Below are positions 1 to 5,282 of a stretch of 5,282 nucleotides of DNA, piece after piece. The notes below the pieces were generated by a model that ran no database searches, had not been told where the DNA came from, and worked only from the letters and a program-made list of their open reading frames with translations. Numbering within the stretch: the first letter of the stretch is position 1; each line of letters starts with the position of its first letter. The stretch lies in assembly GCA_938041615.1 (NCBI GenBank), contig CALISV010000244.1:1-5282 (forward strand), written 5' to 3'. The DNA is from an uncultured Campylobacter sp. (GTDB lineage: Bacteria; Campylobacterota; Campylobacteria; Campylobacterales; Campylobacteraceae). A program made the position numbers and the translations under genes.

Positions 1-41
1 AGCGCTAAAACGCAAAAAATCGCTAGTAAAATTTTTCTCAT
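1..41 (-). CDS. Start of a small secreted or membrane protein (partial)
   Basis: Only the first 13 codons are inside the window, reading MRKILLAIFCVLA before the left edge. Two basic residues followed by a hydrophobic run look like the start of a signal peptide or an N-terminal membrane segment; a cysteine sits at residue 10, too little to call a lipobox. The ATG is at 39-41. An AGG lies six bases upstream (48-50), and only 18 bases separate this start from the ribonuclease Y stop, so it is probably the third gene of the same leftward operon. In C. jejuni I recall a small putative membrane protein following rny, which would fit. The function cannot be told from this piece. Confidence 0.6.
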   Translation of the reverse strand, partial: MRKILLAIFCVLA

Positions 42-59
42 TTTCTACCTAAATTTGAC

Positions 60-1613
60 CTATTTCGCCATTTCTATAGCTCTAGTTTCGCGAATCACGT
101 TTACTTTGATCTCGCCCGGATACTGCACCTTGCTCTCTATTTCGGCGGCTATCTCTTTAGCAACAAGCACCGCTTCGTCGTCGTTTATGAGCTTTGCGTT
201 TGCGATGACGCGGATCTCGCGACCGGCGTTTATCGCGTATGCCTGCTTGATACCCTCTTTGCTTTTTGCGATGTTTTCTATCTCTTCGACGCGTTTTAGG
301 AAGCTCTCAAGCACCTCTCTGCGCGCTCCGGGGCGAGCCGCGCTTAGAGCGTCCGCAGCGCAAACGGCGGCGCTTTCTACGCTAGTAGCCTCCTCGTGTC
401 CGTGGTGAGCATAGATGGCGTTTATGACGACAGGATGTTCTTTGTAGCGTTTGCAGATTTCAGCGCCCAGATCGACGTGGCTACCCTCAAATTCATGCGT
501 CAAGGCCTTGCCAATGTCGTGCAGCAAGCCCGCTCTTTTGGCTAGCTTTTCGTCCCCTCCCGTTTCAGCCGCGATGATGCCGGCAAGATGGGCTACCTCG
601 AGGCTGTGCGCTAGGGCATTTTGTCCGTAGCTGGCTCTAAATTTTAGCTTACCGATTAGCTTCATTATCTCGGGATGAATTTTGCTAAGGCCTAGGTCGA
701 TGACGATATTTTCGCCTTCCTCAAGGATCGAGGCTTCAAATTCTTCACACACTTTTTTATGTAGATCCTCTATCCTTGCCGGCTGTATGCGGCCGTCTTG
801 CACCAAAAGCTCTATCACGCGCGTCGCGATCGCCCTTCGGTAGAGGTTAAAGCTGCTTAGCGTGATCGCGTGAGGCATATCGTCGATGATGATATCCACG
901 CCAAGAACCATTTCTAGGGTCTTGATGTTGCGCCCTTCTTTGCCGATTATACGGCCTTTTAGCTCGTCATTTTTAATATCTACGACGTTTATCAGACGTT
1001 CGGCGGCAAATTCCCCAGCAAATCGCGACGTAGCTTGTGCCAAAATATAATTCACGCGCTTTTTAGCCTCGCGTTTAGCTTCCTCCTCGTGTTTTCGCAC
1101 GATGTGAGCGATCTCGGCGCGGCTTTTTTCTTCTACTTTTTTTAGCACCTCTTCGCGCGCCTCTTCTTGCGTTAGGCCGGCGGCGTGCTCGAGTACCTTT
1201 AGTGCCTCTTGTAGTTTGGCTTGATAGCTTGCTTTTAGCCCAAGCCCCTCCTCGTAGACGCTTTTTGCTTCATTTCGGGATTTTTCTAGTTCAGCCTTGC
1301 TTTCGTTTAAAATTTCTTGCTCGTTTAGCAAGGTTTGCTCTTTTTTACCGATCTCTTCAAATTTTTGAGTGTATTCTTTTTGCAGTTTTACGGTTTTGTC
1401 GTCATATTTTTTCTTGGCTTCAAATTCAGCCTCTTGAACTTGGATTTTAGCGTCTTTTAGCGTGCGCTCGGCCTCAAATTCTATCGCTTTAGCCTTTGCT
1501 TTAGCCTGCTCTAAAAATATATTATAGTTCGCGTCATTGATTTTTTTAGCGATGAGATAGCCTGCGCCAGCGCCCACCGCACCTGCTCCTAAGCCGATTA
1601 AAATCTCTATCAT
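60..1613 (-). CDS. rny: Ribonuclease Y, membrane-anchored endoribonuclease
   Basis: Ribonuclease Y is an endoribonuclease that starts mRNA turnover from the inner face of the cytoplasmic membrane. All family parts are visible in the 517 residues, a normal length. A glycine-rich membrane anchor spans about 3-22. A long charged coiled coil rich in Glu, Lys and Ala covers about 30-190. A KH RNA-binding domain has its GxxG loop as G224-KEG (RIIGKEGRNI, 221-230). The HD metal-dependent phosphodiesterase domain has H336, the H365-D366 pair in LLHDIGKA, H403/H404 and D421. The C-terminal domain ends in NVIRETRAIEMAK. The start at 1613 is supported by an AGAGGA site four bases upstream and because it places the membrane anchor first. 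The gene starts inside the end of the cyclo-ligase gene, so the two are probably co-transcribed and translationally coupled. No catalytic residue appears to be missing. Confidence 0.97.
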   Translation of the reverse strand: MIEILIGLGAGAVGAGAGYLIAKKINDANYNIFLEQAKAKAKAIEFEAERTLKDAKIQVQEAEFEAKKKYDDKTVKLQKEYTQKFEEIGKKEQTLLNEQEILNESKAELEKSRNEAKSVYEEGLGLKASYQAKLQEALKVLEHAAGLTQEEAREEVLKKVEEKSRAEIAHIVRKHEEEAKREAKKRVNYILAQATSRFAGEFAAERLINVVDIKNDELKGRIIGKEGRNIKTLEMVLGVDIIIDDMPHAITLSSFNLYRRAIATRVIELLVQDGRIQPARIEDLHKKVCEEFEASILEEGENIVIDLGLSKIHPEIMKLIGKLKFRASYGQNALAHSLEVAHLAGIIAAETGGDEKLAKRAGLLHDIGKALTHEFEGSHVDLGAEICKRYKEHPVVINAIYAHHGHEEATSVESAAVCAADALSAARPGARREVLESFLKRVEEIENIAKSKEGIKQAYAINAGREIRVIANAKLINDDEAVLVAKEIAAEIESKVQYPGEIKVNVIRETRAIEMAK

Positions 1614-2184
1614 AGATTCCTCTTTTTACGTAAATTTTGCTCGGGGTCAGGTAAAAATCACAAACAACGTCGTGATCTTCGGATATGATTTCATTAGTAA
1701 AATTATCTAAAATTTCAACGAATATCAAGGTAGGTCGGTAAGGCAAATTTGCAAAAAATCTATCGTAAAAACCTTTACCGTGCCCTATTCGCGCCATATT
1801 TCCGTCCACCCCGAGAGTCGGAACTATAGCTACGTCTATACGCTTTTTCAATATCTTGGTGCTTAACGGCTCTTTTACGCCAAATTTCGTCCGAGATACA
1901 AGCGGTAGCCTGGATTTTACCATTTCTAAACTAATACCAAGCATAAACGGAACGAAAATCTCATACTTTTTAGCTAGCTCGCGCCTTAAAACGTAGAAAT
2001 TTGGCTCATAAGAAAGTGGATTAAATATCAAAATCCGTTTCGCTTTAAGCTCGGTTAGCAAATTTAAAAGCGGCTTAAACATCTTATAATGTTTTGCCCG
2101 CGCCGAAATTTGAACCTCTTTTTTTAAAATCCGTTTGGCGTCTCGCCTAAAATCTTCTTTTGTCAAATTTAACGCTCGTTTCAT
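1546..2184 (-). CDS. 5-formyltetrahydrofolate cyclo-ligase family protein
   Basis: This enzyme (MTHFS/YgfA family) uses ATP to convert 5-formyltetrahydrofolate to 5,10-methenyltetrahydrofolate in the cytoplasm, returning a storage form of folate to one-carbon metabolism. The family signature is clear: VPTLGVDGNMARIGHGKGFYDR (121-142), with the nucleotide-binding GHGKGFYDR at 134-142. The N-terminal KEDFRRDAKRILKK is the usual basic helix. The conserved core appears to end near LTPSKIYVK (179-187). About 25 further residues, arginine-rich and low in character, follow and overlap the first 68 bases of rny in another frame. The ATG at 2184 has no obvious Shine-Dalgarno sequence, unlike its neighbours; a later TTG at codon 7 has none either, so I keep the ATG. 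It is the first gene of the leftward operon and is divergent from the thioredoxin lipoprotein gene. The family is sure; the exact ends are less so. Confidence 0.9.
   Translation of the reverse strand: MKRALNLTKEDFRRDAKRILKKEVQISARAKHYKMFKPLLNLLTELKAKRILIFNPLSYEPNFYVLRRELAKKYEIFVPFMLGISLEMVKSRLPLVSRTKFGVKEPLSTKILKKRIDVAIVPTLGVDGNMARIGHGKGFYDRFFANLPYRPTLIFVEILDNFTNEIISEDHDVVCDFYLTPSKIYVKRGIYDRDFNRLRSRCGGRWRRLSHR
1618..1623 (-). promoter_or_regulatory. Ribosome binding site of rny
   Basis: On the minus strand AGAGGA lies four bases before the rny ATG. It sits inside the coding region of the upstream cyclo-ligase gene and decides the rny start: it supports initiation at 1613 and therefore a true overlap of the two genes, rather than a later rny start. 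Confidence 0.75.
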
Positions 2185-2194
2185 AAATTTTATG

Positions 2195-2200
2195 TATAAT
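2195..2200 (+). promoter_or_regulatory. -10 element of the lipoprotein-ftsY operon promoter
   Basis: A perfect TATAAT is preceded by TTTTATG, the T-rich and TG-containing context typical of Campylobacter sigma-70 promoters, which often lack a recognisable -35. It lies about 37 bases before the ATG at 2237, giving a leader of roughly 30 bases that contains an AGGA site at 2225-2228. It overlaps the region just upstream of the divergent cyclo-ligase start, so the two promoters may compete. The transcription start itself is inferred. Confidence 0.65.
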
Positions 2201-2236
2201 TCAAGCCTAAAATCAATCTTAGACAGGAATTATTAA

Positions 2237-2824
2237 ATGAAAATAAATCTTTTGATTATACCATTTTTGGCGCTACTTTTGGGCGGCTGCGGTAGCGAAA
2301 ACAAAAGCGACGCAAATAAAACTAGCGACGCGACGCCGACAACAACAACCACGTCCGCTCCGAGTCAAAGCCAAAGTGCAAGCGCAAACATAGAAGCGCC
2401 TTTTGAGCTAACTCTCATGGACGAGAGCAAGATGACGCTACAAAAATTTGACAAAGGCTTTAAAGTCGAGGGTAACGACGAGGCGATTTTGTTTAACTTT
2501 TTTGCCACTTGGTGTCCGCCGTGCAAGGCAGAAATCCCGCACCTAAACAACTTAAGCGATAAATTTAAAGGCAAGCTAAAAATCGTAAGCGTACTTATGG
2601 AAGATAAGTCAAAAGACGAGATAGACGCGTTTATGAAGAAATTTAAGGTAAATTTCGGCATTAGCTACGGCGAAAACAACTTCCTCTTCGCAAAAGCTCT
2701 AGGCGGGGTCGTTGGCATCCCATACATGGTGCTTTATAAACCAAACGGCGAATACGCCACGCACTACGTCGGGCTCGTGCCAGAAGAGATGCTAGAAAGC
2801 GATATAAATAAGGTGATCAACTAA
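2237..2824 (+). CDS. TlpA-like thioredoxin-fold lipoprotein
   Basis: A 195-residue exported thiol-disulfide protein of the TlpA/ResA type, expected to act in the periplasm while tethered to a membrane by lipid. The signal peptide MKINLLIIPFLALLLGG ends in a lipobox LGGC, with C18 as the lipidated cysteine. A flexible Ser/Thr/Ala/Gln-rich linker (about 19-50, with a five-threonine run) leads to the thioredoxin fold. That fold holds the active site FFATWCPPC (C93 and C96) and the cis-proline loop GIPYMVLY (P162). WCPPC is the motif of TlpA/ResA/CcmG-like reductases, so reduction of cytochrome c haem-site cysteines or of another periplasmic disulfide is plausible, but the substrate cannot be seen. 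The ATG has an AGGA eight bases upstream. The stop overlaps the ftsY start as TAATG, so the two are translationally linked, although no functional tie is obvious. C. jejuni has, as I recall, a similar lipoprotein before ftsY. Confidence 0.92.
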   Translation: MKINLLIIPFLALLLGGCGSENKSDANKTSDATPTTTTTSAPSQSQSASANIEAPFELTLMDESKMTLQKFDKGFKVEGNDEAILFNFFATWCPPCKAEIPHLNNLSDKFKGKLKIVSVLMEDKSKDEIDAFMKKFKVNFGISYGENNFLFAKALGGVVGIPYMVLYKPNGEYATHYVGLVPEEMLESDINKVIN

Positions 2825-3693
2825 TGTTTGGCTTTTTAAAAAAGGGCCTTGATAAGACGCTCGCGGCGATCCGCTCGTCAAAACCGGCCGACAAAAAAAT
2901 CTCAAAGGAAATTTTAGAAGAGATCCTGCTCGAAGCCGACATCGCCTACGAAATCGTCGTGGAGGTCCTCTACTACCTGCCGCCGCAAAACGAGGTCAAA
3001 AAAGACGACCTAAAGCGACTCTTAAATACCTACTTCATATACGAAAACGAGCGCGAAGTAAAAAGCGCAAAGCCTTTCGTGGAACTCATCTTGGGCGTAA
3101 ACGGTGCAGGCAAGACGACCACAATCGCAAAGCTTGCGAATTTATATAAAAACGAAGGTAAAAGCGTTATTTTGGGCGCTTGCGATACGTTTAGAGCAGG
3201 AGCCATCGAGCAGCTACGTCAGTGGGCGCAGAGAACTGGCGTGCCTATCGTCGCTACGCAACAAGGTCACGACCCGTCCGCGGTCGCCTTTGACGCGATA
3301 AGCTCGGCCGTGGCTAAAAACCTAGACAACGTCATCCTAGATACCGCAGGTCGCCTGCAAAATCAAACTAATTTAGCCAATGAGTTAAGCAAGATCGTTC
3401 GCATCGCAGACAGAGCCTACGCAGGCGCGCCGCACCGCAAAATCCTGATCCTTGACGGCACTCAGGGTAACGCAGGCCTCGCTCAAGCAAAGGCTTTTAA
3501 CGACATCGTGAGCCTTGACGGCGTCATCATCACCAAGCTTGACGGCACGCCAAAGGGCGGAGCGCTTTTTGGCGTCGCGCGCGAGCTAGAGCTACCGATA
3601 CTCTACATCGGCACCGGCGAGACGATGAACGATCTAGTCAAATTTGACCCGCACGATTTCGTAGATACTATCGTGGATGAAATTTACGCCTAA
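2824..3693 (+). CDS. ftsY: FtsY, signal recognition particle receptor GTPase
   Basis: FtsY is the membrane-associated receptor that docks ribosome-SRP complexes and, with Ffh, hydrolyses GTP to deliver nascent membrane proteins to the Sec translocon or YidC. The 289 residues start with a short helical N domain (about 1-80) and have no long acidic A domain, a compact form usual in epsilonproteobacteria. The NG GTPase motifs are all present: G1 GVNGAGKTT (91-99), G2 DTFRAGAIEQL (121-131), G3 DTAGR (173-177), G4 TKLD (237-240) and G5 GTGE (263-266), followed by the C-terminal LVKFDPHDFVD. The DATTGQN-like segment of other SRP GTPases reads DGTQGN (211-216) here. The start overlaps the upstream stop as TAATG and has a strong AGGTGA seven bases upstream (2811-2816). 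This appears to be the last gene of its operon. Confidence 0.97.
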   Translation: MFGFLKKGLDKTLAAIRSSKPADKKISKEILEEILLEADIAYEIVVEVLYYLPPQNEVKKDDLKRLLNTYFIYENEREVKSAKPFVELILGVNGAGKTTTIAKLANLYKNEGKSVILGACDTFRAGAIEQLRQWAQRTGVPIVATQQGHDPSAVAFDAISSAVAKNLDNVILDTAGRLQNQTNLANELSKIVRIADRAYAGAPHRKILILDGTQGNAGLAQAKAFNDIVSLDGVIITKLDGTPKGGALFGVARELELPILYIGTGETMNDLVKFDPHDFVDTIVDEIYA

Positions 3694-3720
3694 ATCTTGG
3701 GCGTAAATTTTAGCTTTTTA
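3680..3720 (+). terminator. Rho-independent terminator of the lipoprotein-ftsY operon
   Basis: Two perfect 11-base arms, AAATTTACGCC (3680-3690) and GGCGTAAATTT (3700-3710), enclose a nine-base loop and are followed by a T-rich stretch ending in TTTTT (3715-3719). The left arm is made of the last codons of ftsY and the loop begins with its TAA stop. The T tract is interrupted (TAGC), so termination may be partial. Confidence 0.65.
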
Positions 3721-3737
3721 AATTTATCCCTCCACTT

Positions 3738-3751
3738 AAATTTGCAAATTT
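3738..3751. repeat. 14-bp perfect palindrome upstream of the SUFU gene
   Basis: AAATTTGCAAATTT is its own reverse complement. It lies four bases before the candidate -10 of the SUFU gene, roughly where a -35 or an operator would be. It could be a repressor site. However, AAATTT is one of the commonest words in this genome, so two in mirrored position may be chance. Confidence 0.35.
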
Positions 3752-3755
3752 TATA

Positions 3756-3761
3756 TACAAT
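3756..3761 (+). promoter_or_regulatory. Candidate -10 element for the SUFU gene
   Basis: TACAAT differs from TATAAT at one position and sits in an A/T-rich run (TTTTATATACAATAA). It lies 36 bases before the ATG at 3798, the same geometry as the promoter at 2195-2200. No good -35 is seen. The spacing after the ftsY terminator suggests that the SUFU gene was its own transcription unit. Confidence 0.5.
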
Positions 3762-3797
3762 AACCGCACTTAAGGCAATCTACTAAAAGGCATAAAA

Positions 3798-4568
3798 ATG
3801 ACTGTACAAGAGTACGAGGCTAAATTTAGCGAGGATGATGCGCCCGGCTGGGACGCGATAGCGCGCTAGAAAAGATCTACGATCCCACAAAACGAGCGTC
3901 ACTATGCATCTCGGCTGCATGCGAGTCTGGGCGGCGAGGATTACTTAGACGGCGTTAGCGTATTTGACTCCGTAGAGGGAGCGCCGCACCGCCATCTCGT
4001 GAGCTTTGGCATGAGCGAGCTTTACTACGATCCCCAAAGCTCTCAGGATGAATTTAGCGGCTGGGGATTTGAGTTTAGTATGCGCATCGTGCCGTTTGCG
4101 GACGATCCTGACTCAAAGTCCGGTGATGATACGGTAGTCCCGTATGAGCCTTTTTGGGCGATATCTCTTATGCAAAATCTCGCCAAATACGTCTACAACA
4201 GCAAAAAATGGTTCGAGGCTTATCATTTTATACCGACCAATTCGCCTCTGCGCCTTAATACCGATACTAAACTAGTAGGCGTCGCCTTCGCGCCAGATCC
4301 AGTGCTAGGAGGCATAGATACGCCAAACGGCAGAGTCGAGTTCCTCCAGATGGTCAGTATCACGCAGCGCGTAGAGCAGCTCATAGATATGATGCGCAAG
4401 GACAATCCTCTGCTAATCACCAATCTAAAGCGCCAAAAAGAAGGTAAATTTGACGGCGCGCCGAACTCTTACGAGCTCGGCGCTTTGCCGCTAGCGGTTA
4501 AAAAGTATTTTCTCTCTTTTCTAGCACAAGGTGCAGTATATAAGTCACCGCAAATGCAACCGCGCTAG
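3798..4568 (+). pseudogene. Disrupted SUFU-family (suppressor of fused domain) gene
   Basis: The gene has an AAGG ribosome binding site (3787-3790) and an ATG. It starts MTVQEYEAKFSEDDAPGWDAI, a typical bacterial SUFU-family N-terminus, but meets TAG at 3867-3869 after 23 codons. The expected next segment, LEKIYDP, lies in another frame (3866-3886). The original frame then resumes with PQNERHYASRLHASLGG from 3885 and stays open to the stop at 4566-4568. Two nearby indels therefore broke and restored the frame, leaving the TAG. Further family segments follow: SFGMSELYYD, WAISLMQNLAKYV, KWFEAYHFIP, GGIDTPNGRVEFLQMVSIT and DNPLLITNL. After NLKRQK the ORF runs about 40 residues past the usual family end and overlaps brnQ, probably because a stop near 4445 was lost. 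A fragment starting at ATG 3999 could be annotated by gene finders. Bacterial SUFU proteins include predicted immunity proteins of polymorphic toxins; no toxin gene is present here. Confidence 0.82.
4458..4483. terminator. Hairpin between the converging SUFU gene and brnQ
   Basis: Arms 4458-4468 (GCGCCGAACTC) and 4473-4483 (GAGCTCGGCGC) enclose a four-base loop. On the plus strand one A-C mismatch occurs; on the minus strand the same position is a G-U pair, so all 11 positions can pair in the brnQ transcript. It lies 15 bases beyond the brnQ stop. A clear T tract is missing on both sides (TTTG on plus), so it may be a weak bidirectional terminator or simply an RNA structure that protects the 3' end. 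Confidence 0.4.
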
Positions 4569-5282
4569 GTACGATCCAGCCCAGCATCGAGTCATAAAAC
4601 GGCAGCTTTTTGACGAGATCAGTCACTAGCGGTACGGAGACGCCCGCGATATCAAGGCCGTTTATCGTGCCGACGACTACGCAGACGTAGACGCAGGTGC
4701 GGTAGACGAGCTTGCTCGAGTCGATCAGCGGATTGATGAGCGAAAGGATGATGAGCATGATGGCGATCGGATAGATGGCGATCAGTACCGGGATCGAGCC
4801 CTTGATGATGGTTGTGAGGCCGAAATTTGCCACGCCAAAGCCGATCAAGCACCACGCCGCGACCCAAATTTTATATTTGACTCGTCCGCCCGTTAGCTCC
4901 TCGAAGTACTCGCTAGCAGAGCTGATGAGCCCTAGCGTCGTCGTGATGCAAGCTAGAAAAAACGCCGAACCTAGCACCAAAACGCCCGCTTTACCGAAGT
5001 AATGGCCGCTAATGCGCGATAGCAGCTCGGCTCCGTTTATCTCCGGCGCATCTTTAAAAAGCTCCGCCGACGTAGCGCCAAGGTAGCCTAGCATAAGGTA
5101 AATCGCCATCAAAATCACGCCTGCCGTCATGCCTGCCTTTATCGTCGAGGAGACGAGATGACGCTCGTCTTTTACGCCCACGGTTCTGATAGCGTTTATC
5201 ACGATGATACCAAACGCCAGCGACGCTAGCGCATCCATCGTCTGATAGCCTTCTACGAAGCCCTTTGCTGCGGCATGATCGA
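4498..5282 (-). CDS. brnQ: BrnQ branched-chain amino acid transporter (3' part)
   Basis: This is the C-terminal 260 residues of a BrnQ/LIVCS-family carrier, an inner-membrane protein that imports leucine, isoleucine and valine with sodium. The reading frame is open to the right edge: the codons before the methionine at 5236-5238 encode KGFVEGYQT, which joins the family motif EGYxTMDALASLAFGIIVINAI, so that methionine is internal. About seven membrane segments are visible (approximate visible residues 16-32, 48-67, 98-120, 138-158, 161-182, 192-210 and 232-253). The full family length is around 430 residues, so roughly the last 60 percent is seen. The gene ends in HLVLEKRENTF with TAA at 4498-4500. 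It converges with the SUFU gene, whose extended frame overlaps its end by 71 bases. Its promoter is outside the window. Confidence 0.93.
   Translation of the reverse strand, partial: DHAAAKGFVEGYQTMDALASLAFGIIVINAIRTVGVKDERHLVSSTIKAGMTAGVILMAIYLMLGYLGATSAELFKDAPEINGAELLSRISGHYFGKAGVLVLGSAFFLACITTTLGLISSASEYFEELTGGRVKYKIWVAAWCLIGFGVANFGLTTIIKGSIPVLIAIYPIAIMLIILSLINPLIDSSKLVYRTCVYVCVVVGTINGLDIAGVSVPLVTDLVKKLPFYDSMLGWIVPSAVAFAVTYILHLVLEKRENTF

Noticed and set aside
55..408. Plus-strand open frame opposite the end of rny
   Set aside because: It lies antisense to the conserved HD and C-terminal domain of ribonuclease Y. It has no ribosome binding site and a Ser/Ala-rich composition typical of an antisense shadow.
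1202..1450. Plus-strand open frame opposite the coiled coil of rny
   Set aside because: It is antisense to a Glu/Lys-rich coiled coil, which gives Leu/Phe-rich translations on the other strand, and no start signal is seen.
2330..2390. Tandem repeat in the lipoprotein gene
   Set aside because: The ACA/ACC run is only a few codons long and encodes the Thr-rich part of a linker. There is no regular repeat unit that would suggest phase variation.
3861..3886. Programmed ribosomal frameshifting as the way the SUFU gene is read
   Set aside because: Two separate shifts in opposite directions within about 20 bases would be needed. GCGCGCTAG and the CCC tract do not form a recognisable slippery site with a downstream structure, so gene decay or sequence error is simpler.
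4652..5002. Other-frame open frames within brnQ on both strands
   Set aside because: They lie inside a clearly recognised transporter frame, have biased compositions (His/Arg-rich or Pro/Ser-rich) and no ribosome binding sites.
4498..5238. A complete short transporter starting at the methionine at 5236-5238
   Set aside because: The frame is open upstream to the window edge and the preceding residues KGFVEGYQT match the BrnQ family, so the gene is cut by the window, not short.
1..5282. CRISPR array, tRNA, rRNA, insertion sequence or prophage
   Set aside because: No regularly spaced direct repeats, cloverleaf, rRNA-like sequence, transposase motif or paired terminal repeats were seen.

Overview
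The window looks like chromosomal DNA from a Campylobacter-type epsilonproteobacterium (Campylobacterota). The clues are the very frequent AAATTT words, the extended TATAAT promoter without a clear -35, a compact FtsY lacking the long acidic domain, and a gene order (5-formyltetrahydrofolate cyclo-ligase and rny on one strand; a thioredoxin lipoprotein and ftsY on the other) that I recall from Campylobacter jejuni. The moderate, rather than very low, GC content suggests an oral or gut species of the C. showae/C. rectus/C. concisus kind. The species is inferred, not proven.

Left part (1-2184, minus strand): a compact operon reads leftward. It runs from a 5-formyltetrahydrofolate cyclo-ligase to ribonuclease Y, whose start lies inside the end of the cyclo-ligase gene. 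It continues into the first 13 codons of a gene for a small secreted or membrane protein that leaves the window. Ribonuclease Y is the membrane-anchored endonuclease that starts mRNA decay in bacteria of this kind.

Middle part (2185-3720, plus strand): a 52-bp divergent spacer carries a good promoter for a two-gene operon. The first gene encodes a TlpA-like thioredoxin-fold lipoprotein. The second, joined by a TAATG stop/start overlap, encodes FtsY, the signal recognition particle receptor GTPase. A hairpin that includes the ftsY stop codon probably ends transcription.

Right part (3721-5282): a separate promoter and ribosome binding site lead into a SUFU-family (suppressor of fused domain) gene. 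It is broken by an in-frame TAG after 23 codons, caused by two close, frame-compensating indels. It also seems to have lost its natural stop near 4445. It converges with the 3' part of brnQ, a sodium-coupled branched-chain amino acid transporter that enters from the right edge.

Most of the window is ordinary housekeeping DNA. I find no mobile element, CRISPR array, tRNA or rRNA, and no convincing new multi-gene system. The part most worth a second look is the damaged SUFU gene and its surroundings.
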